From contig CALGZD010000261.1 in assembly GCA_937934635.1 (NCBI GenBank), forward strand, positions 1 to 5,868: a stretch of DNA of 5,868 nt, read 5' to 3'. The number at the start of each line of letters is the position of its first letter. The stretch's first letter is position 1. This DNA is from an uncultured Deinococcales bacterium (GTDB lineage: Bacteria; Deinococcota; Deinococci; Deinococcales; Trueperaceae). Positions 1 to 5,868 of this stretch are shown one piece after another. The notes beneath the pieces are model-generated. The model worked only from the letters and a program-made list of their open reading frames with translations, was not told the DNA's origin and did no database searches. Both the position numbers and the translations under genes were made by a program.

Positions 1-117
1 TTCGTCTCGGAAATTGATGGAGACAAAATGGGGTTTTTGGAGCTATTAGAAGTATTGTCTGATGAGACTGTCAGTATGTGGGAGGTAGATCAATGGATGC
101 TTTCTCCCCCAAAGTAA
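1..117 (+). CDS. C-terminal fragment of an unidentified protein
   Basis: This frame is open from the left edge for 38 codons and stops at a TAA at 115-117. The visible tail begins FVSEIDGDKMGFLELLEV and ends MWEVDQWMLSPPK. It is acidic, has three tryptophan/aromatic-rich turns near the end, and shows no membrane segment. I do not recognise the family. The short DGD stretch does not fit an EF-hand loop, because the Gly, Ile and Glu positions are wrong. It converges on the MFS gene, whose stop codon lies 28 bp away on the other strand; no U-tract terminator is visible between them. The call rests on the open frame at the window edge, the codon choice resembling the neighbouring genes, and the lack of any competing minus-strand frame here. 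Confidence 0.5.
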   Translation, partial: FVSEIDGDKMGFLELLEVLSDETVSMWEVDQWMLSPPK

Positions 118-145
118 GATTGATAAGAAACCACAGAATTAGCTT

Positions 146-1375
146 TTAAAGTGCTTGTTTTTGCCCAAACCTTGTTTTGAAGATGATGAACGCAAGCAGC
201 GAAGCAAGCAGCAAAAAGCTAAAGGCTACATAGAGCGATGGCTGTATGCCGATGATTTCCTGCAATGCACCTATGCCAATGTAAATAATTCCGGCCATGC
301 CCCATGTAAGACCCATGAGCATTCCTGAGGCTGCGCCAACTGCATTGGGGGCTAGGTCTTGTGCGCTGATAACTAAGGATGCGATGCAGCAGTTGACCAA
401 AATGCTTGCAATGACGATGCTGGCAAAGTAGGAAATAGAGCCAATGGGCATAAACAAAAAGATAAAGCAAGCAGGAAAGGCGAGAAGTGTTGAACCGATG
501 ATGATACGCCAGCGACCGATTCTAGGCTCGAGCCAACCCCCCAGTACTATCCCAAGCGCCGAAGCAGCATTGTAGGTGAACAAGGTCCAAGCAATCATGA
601 GGCTATCAGCAGCGTAGCCTTTTTCAACAAGCCACAGCGGTACGCTGTTGAGAAAGCTAACAAAGGTCACACTTCTAAAAATGCCCACAAGCGCTAATGC
701 ACCGACTGGACCAATCACAAAGGAAGCAACATTGCGAAGTGTTTGCGATATATTCTGCGATTCTTTTTTCTGTATCGTCTCAGCTTTTGGTGCCAAGAGA
801 AATATGGCGATGCCAAATAGAATGCCAGGAATCATTAACCAAGGTGTTGCTGATAGACCAAGAGCGCCAATAAGTGCCAGCACAATGAGTGGTCCAATGC
901 CGTTACCCAATGGTCCAGCAGAGGTGAAAATTCCAAAGGTGAGCGTCTTATTGCTGATTTCAGAGGTGGCAGTGCGTACAATTGTTACAGCAGCAGGGTG
1001 AAAGGCAGCAGAGCCAAGCCCACCGACAATCAATAGCAAAAAGAGTGTGCCTACATTTGGCACAATGCCAATGAGTGACATCAAGCAAGCACCAGCGATT
1101 AAGCCAATTGCTGCAATTTTTCTTGCCCCAAACCTATCTGAAATTGCGCCAAAGACTGGTTGCAGCACGTTAGATGAAAAAGAGACAGTGGCAACAAAGC
1201 TAGCAAGTAAAGTCTCTCCAATTGCAAAACGTTCCTGCAAACTTGGCAATAGAGGAGAGAGGATACCAGCATAAGCATCGTTGGTGCTGTGCGCTGCGAT
1301 AAGCAGCCCAACAATCATGAGGTTTTGAAGTGTGAGTACACCTGTGTTGAGAGACCTACTTTTTTGTGACGACAT
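146..1375 (-). CDS. MFS efflux transporter, fosmidomycin-resistance (Fsr)-like
   Basis: A 409-residue inner-membrane major facilitator, close to the length of E. coli Fsr (about 406). About twelve hydrophobic segments are split by a charged central loop at residues 196-215. Fsr-type landmarks are HSTNDAYAG in TM1 (29-37, acidic D33), PLLPSLQERF (41-50), LQPVFG followed by motif A GAISDRFGARK (76-86), GLGSAAFHPAA (119-129), GPLGNGIGPLI (154-164) and AQDLAPNAVGAASGMLMG (338-355). Family members act as proton-driven drug exporters; the actual substrate cannot be read from sequence. The gene starts 55 bp after the guaB stop on the same strand, so it could be read from guaB. The ATG at 1375 has no Shine-Dalgarno (the purine-rich AAGGAG lies on the opposite strand). 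Met20, right at TM1, is an alternative start, so the first 19 residues are uncertain. Family call is secure, specificity is not. Confidence 0.88.
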   Translation of the reverse strand: MSSQKSRSLNTGVLTLQNLMIVGLLIAAHSTNDAYAGILSPLLPSLQERFAIGETLLASFVATVSFSSNVLQPVFGAISDRFGARKIAAIGLIAGACLMSLIGIVPNVGTLFLLLIVGGLGSAAFHPAAVTIVRTATSEISNKTLTFGIFTSAGPLGNGIGPLIVLALIGALGLSATPWLMIPGILFGIAIFLLAPKAETIQKKESQNISQTLRNVASFVIGPVGALALVGIFRSVTFVSFLNSVPLWLVEKGYAADSLMIAWTLFTYNAASALGIVLGGWLEPRIGRWRIIIGSTLLAFPACFIFLFMPIGSISYFASIVIASILVNCCIASLVISAQDLAPNAVGAASGMLMGLTWGMAGIIYIGIGALQEIIGIQPSLYVAFSFLLLASLLAFIIFKTRFGQKQAL

Positions 1376-1430
1376 TGCTAAAAGGAGTTTATATCAAATT
1401 TGCGTGTTTGGATATAGCTAACTTTGGCGT

Positions 1431-2915
<1,485 letters not shown>

Positions 2916-2934
2916 CTAAATTACTATATTGATA

Positions 2935-2963
2935 TGTATAAGCAATTTCACGATTAACCGCAA
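2935..2963 (-). promoter_or_regulatory. Probable sigma-70-type guaB promoter
   Basis: On the minus strand TTGCGG (2958-2963) is followed after exactly 17 bp by TATACA (2935-2940), an acceptable -35/-10 pair. Transcription would begin near 2928, giving a leader of about 28 nt that includes the AGGA ribosome binding site at 2907-2910. The match is four of six bases at each box. A second box-like TATAGT lies closer to the gene, so the exact start is not certain. No PurR-box-like sequence was recognised. Confidence 0.5.
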
Positions 2964-2976
2964 CAGCAATTAATCG
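2951..2976. promoter_or_regulatory. Inverted repeat flanking the guaB -35 box (possible operator)
   Basis: CGATTAA (2951-2957) and TTAATCG (2970-2976) are perfect reverse complements with a 12-bp spacer. The proposed -35 hexamer of guaB (2958-2963) lies inside the spacer, so a dimeric protein bound to the two arms would cover RNA polymerase contacts. The dyad is seen directly; its role as an operator is inferred. A 7-bp arm could occur by chance in AT-rich DNA. Confidence 0.35.
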
Positions 2977-2983
2977 GCGATGC

Positions 2984-3039
2984 AGATGTCTGTGAAAACC
3001 ACACAGTGCGAGATGTCTGTGAAAACCACACAGTGCGAG
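2984..3039. repeat. 27-bp tandem duplication, two perfect copies
   Basis: Copy 1 is 2984-3010 and copy 2 is 3011-3037, identical throughout, with two more matching bases at 3038-3039. Each unit begins AGATGTCTGTG and ends CACACAGTGCG. Each unit contains a short dyad, CTGTG and CACAG separated by 7 nt (2990-2994 with 3002-3006 in copy 1). The unit is nine codons long and open in one plus-strand frame. Perfect identity suggests a recent slippage duplication or selection for both copies. Confidence 0.95.
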
Positions 3040-3054
3040 TAAGAATAAAGCCGC

Positions 3055-3083
3055 TCAGTGTGTACAGTTCAGTGTGTACAGTT
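3055..3083. repeat. 14-bp tandem duplication, two perfect copies
   Basis: The unit TCAGTGTGTACAGT occurs at 3055-3068 and 3069-3082, with one further matching T at 3083. It contains the palindrome TGTACA, so two such palindromes lie 14 bp apart. The unit is unrelated in sequence to the 27-bp and 16-bp repeats on either side. Confidence 0.93.
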
Positions 3084-3203
3084 ATTTTATGGAAACGCTG
3101 TATCAATTTAAAGCTGTATCAATTTAAAGCCGTATAAATTTAAATGAAATACTGAACAGGCTTTTATTTTGAGCAATAAAATTTAGTATTTCCAAATAAC
3201 TGT
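3078..3203. repeat. Nested inverted repeats enclosing the 16-bp array
   Basis: The outer arms are ACAGTTATT plus TGGAAA (3078-3095, three unpaired bases between the two blocks) against TTTCCA plus AATAACTGT (3189-3203), about 15 pairs. Inside, GAAATACT (3146-3153) is the perfect complement of AGTATTTC (3185-3192), and TTTTATT (3162-3168) of AATAAAA (3175-3181) with a 6-nt loop. The outer and inner stems share bases 3189-3192, so they cannot all form at once. On the minus strand this lies downstream of idi and upstream of guaB and could slow or end transcription, but it lacks a GC-rich stem and a U-tract. Confidence 0.55.
3097..3144. repeat. 16-bp tandem repeat, three copies
   Basis: The unit GCTGTATCAATTTAAA occurs perfectly at 3097-3112 and 3113-3128. 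A third copy at 3129-3144 differs at two positions (GCCGTATAAATTTAAA). The array is iteron-like in being short, AT-rich and directly repeated, but no replication gene or DnaA box is nearby, so an origin is not supported. Confidence 0.93.
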
Positions 3204-3274
3204 TGCTGGGTATTTTATGTGAGTTGGTGTTTTTTAAGAAGTGTCAGAATACTGATACAGAATGCCTGTGTTTT

Positions 3275-4333
3275 TTATCGTAATTCTATAGAGCTACTTT
3301 GTAACTCACGAATGTTCCTACAAGCCGAACAGTGCATCGCAACTTTGAGCTGCCAAATGAAGTTGCGAAGGTAGTAAATCACTGCTTCTGGTGATTCAGT
3401 CGCAGGTTTCAAAAGTGGTTTTGCAATTGCTACAGTAGATGCGCCTAATGCAAGTGCTTTTGCGGCTTCTAAGCCAGTGCGGATTCCGCCAGAGGCAATG
3501 AGAGGTGTGTGCGGAACAATTTTTTTAGCATCTACAAGTGCTTTAGCGGTTGGGATACCCCATTCAACCAAGTCGTGGTTTTGAACTTCACCATAGTAAA
3601 CAAAATCTTCAACTTTTGCCCAAGATGTGCCACCAGCTCCTGCGACGTCTAAAGCAGCAAAGCCAAGGTCTTTCACTAAAGCTACAACTTCTTGACTAAG
3701 TCCGTGACCAACTTCTTTAAGAAGCAATGGGTAAGGCACATGTTTAATGATGTCCGCAAGTTTTTTGGTGAGCGAACGAAAATCTAAATCGCCGTTGTTT
3801 TGTAAGGCTTCTTGTAAGGGATTGCTATGGAAGGCTAGACCATCTGCGTCAATGAGCTCAATCGCTCGCAAAACATCCTTTTCGTCATAACCTTTGTTAA
3901 GCTGTGCTACACCAAGGTTGCCAATAATAAGGCTTTTTGGAGCGTAAGATCGAATCTGGAAACTAGCTACAGCAGACTGGTCTGCTAACATGACACGTTG
4001 TGATCCAAGCATCAAACCTACACCAACGGTTTCAGCAGCAATCGCTAAGTTTTTGTTGATTGTGGCAGATAGCTCTGAACCCCCTGTCATAGCACCAATC
4101 AAAATAGGCGCTTGGAGTGCTTTACCTAAAAAGAAGCATGTGGTGTCTACCTCTCGCATGTTGCTGTTTGGCAGACTGTGGTAGGGCAAGTCATAAGCCT
4201 CAAAACCTGTCGTTCTCGTTGAATATTCAACGGGGTATTCAAGACATGCTTCGACATGCTTTAACTTACGTTCTGAGATTTCAGAATTAGTTGAAAAAGA
4301 CGATAGTAGTGCTTCTGTTTCTTTTAAGCTCAT
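3275..4333 (-). CDS. fni: Type II (FMN-dependent) isopentenyl-diphosphate delta-isomerase
   Basis: It interconverts IPP and DMAPP, the C5 units of isoprenoids, in the cytosol; family members use reduced FMN and Mg2+. The 352 residues match the family length (about 330-360). Visible landmarks are ERKLKHVEACLE (21-32, substrate-binding Arg/Lys/His), the flavin motif MTGG (82-85), GSQR (110-113), HSNPLQE (169-175, Gln/Glu of the metal-substrate site), GDLDF (181-185), LKEVGHGLS (205-213), DVAGAGGTSWAKVE (229-242), WGIPTAKAL (258-266) and ASGGIRTGLEAAKALALGA (280-298). The ATG at 4333 is the only possible start: an in-frame TAG lies seven codons upstream and no GTG or TTG occurs before the first motif. 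Its only SD-like sequence (TTAGG) is about 17 nt away, beyond a hairpin. The lipoprotein gene lies 44 bp upstream on the same strand. No mevalonate or MEP pathway gene is in view. Confidence 0.96.
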   Translation of the reverse strand: MSLKETEALLSSFSTNSEISERKLKHVEACLEYPVEYSTRTTGFEAYDLPYHSLPNSNMREVDTTCFFLGKALQAPILIGAMTGGSELSATINKNLAIAAETVGVGLMLGSQRVMLADQSAVASFQIRSYAPKSLIIGNLGVAQLNKGYDEKDVLRAIELIDADGLAFHSNPLQEALQNNGDLDFRSLTKKLADIIKHVPYPLLLKEVGHGLSQEVVALVKDLGFAALDVAGAGGTSWAKVEDFVYYGEVQNHDLVEWGIPTAKALVDAKKIVPHTPLIASGGIRTGLEAAKALALGASTVAIAKPLLKPATESPEAVIYYLRNFIWQLKVAMHCSACRNIRELQSSSIELR

Positions 4334-4335
4334 CT

Positions 4336-4370
4336 GTATGCAATAGCATACCTAATTTTTAGATGCTATT
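4336..4370 (-). promoter_or_regulatory. Competing hairpins in the idi leader
   Basis: Immediately before the idi start, GTATGC (4336-4341) and GCATAC (4346-4351) form a perfect 6-bp stem with a 4-nt loop. The segment 4342-4349 (AATAGCAT) is also the perfect complement of 4363-4370 (ATGCTATT), giving an 8-bp stem with a 13-nt loop. Both use the same bases, so the two folds exclude each other. In the minus-strand RNA the only SD-like sequence, TTAGG (4351-4355), lies in the loop of the second fold and at the base of the first. Folding of the first would bring it close to the AUG. No U-tract follows, so it is not an intrinsic terminator. The sequences are seen; a translational role is inferred. 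Confidence 0.45.
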
Positions 4371-4377
4371 TCTAGGT

Positions 4378-4767
4378 TTAGGGGACTTCAATAGTGAGGG
4401 AAGGCTGTTCTTGACCCTTTGCTTGTACTAAATATGTGCCTGAAGATAAAGTACCTAGATTGACTGTATGAACTTCCTCAAAGGTCGCACAGGTTGCTAC
4501 ACCTTCTTCATCTTTATAGTTGATGGCAACTTTTATGGTATTACCAGTTCTGTCTACATCTGCACCTACAAGTACTTGAGGTGCACATCCACGGTTAATG
4601 ACTGTTACATCTACGCTTGTCACTAAATCAAGTATGCGGGGGTTGCTAATTTCTTGGATAGGCATTTCATAGCTGCCATTATCAAGAATGTTGGGTAAGC
4701 AAGATGTTAAGAGTATTGCAGTGATAGCGAGAATCAAACTGTATTTTGAAAGCTTTAATAGGCTCAT
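4378..4767 (-). CDS. Small secreted lipoprotein of unknown function
   Basis: A 129-residue protein that I do not recognise. It begins with a lipoprotein signal: basic start MSLLKLSKYS, hydrophobic stretch 11-20, and lipobox LTSC with the lipidated cysteine at 23. Residue +2 is Leu, not Asp, which in a Gram-negative cell favours outer-membrane sorting. The mature part (about 107 residues) alternates short hydrophobic strands with polar turns (VDVTVINRGCAP at 52-63, TIKVAINYKDEEG at 77-89, NLGTLSSGTYLVQAKG at 103-118, SLTIEVP at the end), suggesting a small beta-sandwich. Cys61 and Cys93 could form a disulfide outside the cytoplasm. The start is well set by AGGAGG (4776-4781) eight bases before the ATG. 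It precedes idi by 44 bp and is divergent from the oxidoreductase gene. The gene and export are well supported; function is unknown. Confidence 0.88.
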   Translation of the reverse strand: MSLLKLSKYSLILAITAILLTSCLPNILDNGSYEMPIQEISNPRILDLVTSVDVTVINRGCAPQVLVGADVDRTGNTIKVAINYKDEEGVATCATFEEVHTVNLGTLSSGTYLVQAKGQEQPSLTIEVP

Positions 4768-4775
4768 TAGGGTTT

Positions 4776-4781
4776 CCTCCT
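4776..4781 (-). promoter_or_regulatory. Strong Shine-Dalgarno of the lipoprotein gene
   Basis: CCTCCT on the plus strand reads AGGAGG on the minus strand, eight bases before the ATG at 4767. It is the only consensus ribosome binding site in the window and contrasts with the missing or displaced sites of idi, the MFS gene and the oxidoreductase gene. Confidence 0.85.
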
Positions 4782-4796
4782 GATAGGTATTTTAGG

Positions 4797-4813
4797 GCAA
4801 TAGTTGCTATTGC
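4797..4813. promoter_or_regulatory. Perfect 7-3-7 palindrome between divergent genes
   Basis: GCAATAG (4797-4803), TTG, CTATTGC (4807-4813) is a perfect inverted repeat in the middle of the 73-bp gap between the lipoprotein gene (-) and the oxidoreductase gene (+). On the minus strand it sits directly upstream of a possible -10 box, TAAAAT, so a bound regulator could block lipoprotein/idi transcription and perhaps both directions. The 9-mer TGCTATTGC within it also occurs, on the minus strand, in the idi leader hairpin (4340-4348). The operator role is inferred from position and symmetry. Confidence 0.45.
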
Positions 4814-4840
4814 GGGTTAATTTAAGCAACAATAAAGCAA

Positions 4841-5868
4841 ATGTATGATTACATCGTAATTGGTAAAGGTTTGATAGCTTCAGCAGCAGCTCGTTATTTA
4901 ACATATGAGGCAGATAGAGTTGCATTGATTGGTCCTGATGAACCTGTCAGTTGGGATAATTGGTCTAGGCATGATGGGGTATTTGCGAGTCATTATGACC
5001 AAGGGCGGATTACGAGGGTTTTAGATGCTGACCTTGAGTGGGGTACATGGGCGAAGCGTTCGATTGATGTTTATGGCGGGCTCGAGCAAGCCTCAAACAT
5101 CAAGTTTCACCATCCCGTAGGCTGCCTTAACATCGGTAATGCTGGCGAGCAAACACGTTCTTCAAAAACTAGTGATGTTGGTGACACCTTAGGTGCAAAT
5201 TTCGAAAGTTTTGACGCCAAAGAAGCTAAAAAAACTTTTCCATTTTTAGACTTCCCTGAAGACAAACACGTGTTGCATGAATATGCACCAGCAGGTTACA
5301 TCAATCCACGCTCACTCGTTTCCGCACAGCTTGAAGTAGCTAAACAACATAGCTTAGTACATATTGCTGATGTTGCACATCATATCGAAGTTAAAAATAA
5401 CAAGGTGAAGGTGACCACTAAAGGTGGTGAAAGCTATCAGGCTAATCGTGTCTTAGTGGCAGCAGGGGCATATTCAGAATTTCTTCTGAAAGATTCTTTT
5501 GACACTAAGCTTGATTTAATTCTCAAGCCTCGCACCATCTTTTTAGGTCGTCTTTCAAAAGACGAAGCGCAGAGGTTGAGTCAGATGCCATCAATCATCT
5601 TTTATGAAGGTTTAGAGGTCGAAGAACTCGACGGTATATATGCTTTGCCACCGATTGTTTACCCAGACGGCAATACCTATCTCAAGATAGGTGGTCGTAT
5701 GCGAGAACTGATTTCACCGACGAATCAAGACGCATTGAATGATTGGTTTAGAGAAAGTGGGAGTGTAAGAGAGGCTGAATTATTGCAAGAAGCTTTGTAT
5801 ACGATGATTCCTAATCTAAAACTTGAAGACAGTTTTAGTAAGCCTTGCGTAGTCACTGCTTCTCAAGA
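4841..5868 (+). CDS. FAD-dependent oxidoreductase, DAO family (3' end outside window)
   Basis: The visible 342 codons encode a D-amino-acid-oxidase-fold flavoenzyme, related in layout to sarcosine oxidase and glycine oxidase; such enzymes oxidise amines or amino acids, often with H2O2 release. The dinucleotide fold is at the very N-terminus: YDYIVIGKGLIASAAARYL (2-20), a GxGxxG motif with Ala replacing the last Gly. RHDGVFASHYDQGRITR (43-59) resembles the flavin-side Ser-His...RIxR segment of sarcosine oxidases. PAGYINPRSLV (150-160) and RVLVAAGAYSEFLL (203-216) are the usual mid-protein DAO motifs, the latter closing the FAD site. Relatives are about 370 residues, so roughly 30 are missing. 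The ATG at 4841 is the only start: a stop lies at 4823-4825 in frame and the fold begins at residue 2. No Shine-Dalgarno is seen (AACAATAAAGCAA). The substrate cannot be named. Confidence 0.9.
   Translation, partial: MYDYIVIGKGLIASAAARYLTYEADRVALIGPDEPVSWDNWSRHDGVFASHYDQGRITRVLDADLEWGTWAKRSIDVYGGLEQASNIKFHHPVGCLNIGNAGEQTRSSKTSDVGDTLGANFESFDAKEAKKTFPFLDFPEDKHVLHEYAPAGYINPRSLVSAQLEVAKQHSLVHIADVAHHIEVKNNKVKVTTKGGESYQANRVLVAAGAYSEFLLKDSFDTKLDLILKPRTIFLGRLSKDEAQRLSQMPSIIFYEGLEVEELDGIYALPPIVYPDGNTYLKIGGRMRELISPTNQDALNDWFRESGSVREAELLQEALYTMIPNLKLEDSFSKPCVVTASQ

Noticed and set aside
1..60. Possible EF-hand (EIDGDKMGFLELLE) in the left-edge fragment
   Set aside because: The spacing does not fit the loop: the Gly, hydrophobic and final Glu positions are not met around the DGD.
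648..1001. Open plus-strand frame of 117 codons inside the MFS gene
   Set aside because: It lies wholly antisense to a well-supported transporter gene, has no ribosome binding site, and its composition is that expected from the complement of membrane-protein codons.
1390..1416. TATATC/GATATA dyad between guaB and the MFS gene as a terminator
   Set aside because: AT-rich stem with a long loop and a bulge, and no U-tract follows on the minus strand.
3097..3144. 16-bp repeats as replication iterons
   Set aside because: No replication initiator gene, DnaA box or partition gene is nearby, and the neighbours are chromosomal housekeeping genes.
2984..3144. Repeats as a CRISPR array
   Set aside because: Repeats are directly tandem without spacers and belong to three unrelated unit types; no cas gene is present.
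3257..3276. ACAG-loop-CTGT dyad followed by six T on the plus strand, terminator-like
   Set aside because: The stem is only four pairs and no plus-strand gene is transcribed towards it, so it is unlikely to act as a terminator.

Overview
The window most resembles a Gram-negative, probably gammaproteobacterial, chromosome of moderate-to-low GC. Three things suggest this: the GuaB sequence is close to the proteobacterial type (C-terminal [14 protein letters not shown] block), there is a lipobox lipoprotein with Leu at position +2, and there is an Fsr-type MFS carrier. The assignment is an inference from protein character only; no rRNA or other marker is present. I see no mobile element, CRISPR array, tRNA or phage gene.

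Layout. 1-117 (+) is the C-terminal tail of an unidentified gene that converges on the next one. 146-1375 (-) is a 12-TM major facilitator of the fosmidomycin-resistance (Fsr) type. 1431-2900 (-) is guaB, IMP dehydrogenase, intact with its CBS pair and catalytic cysteine. 2901-3274 is a 374-bp gap holding the likely guaB promoter, a dyad around its -35 box, three successive but unrelated tandem duplications (27 bp x2, 14 bp x2, 16 bp x3) and nested AT-rich inverted repeats. 3275-4333 (-) is a type II (FMN) isopentenyl-diphosphate isomerase. 4378-4767 (-) is a small unidentified lipoprotein, 44 bp upstream of idi and probably on the same transcript. 4768-4840 is a 73-bp divergent control region with a perfect 7-3-7 palindrome. 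4841-5868 (+) is a DAO-fold FAD-dependent oxidoreductase cut by the window end.

How the genes relate. The lipoprotein gene and idi look like one minus-strand unit. guaB has its own promoter and may read through into the MFS gene 55 bp downstream. The genes cover nucleotide synthesis (guaB), isoprenoid supply (idi), efflux (MFS) and flavin-dependent amine or amino-acid oxidation, with no single obvious pathway.

The protein-coding content is mostly ordinary. What deserves a second look is non-coding: the cluster of tandem duplications upstream of guaB, the competing hairpins between the lipoprotein gene and idi (which has no normally spaced Shine-Dalgarno sequence), and a 9-bp motif shared between that leader and the divergent palindrome. 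I found no convincing evidence of a wholly new multi-gene system here.
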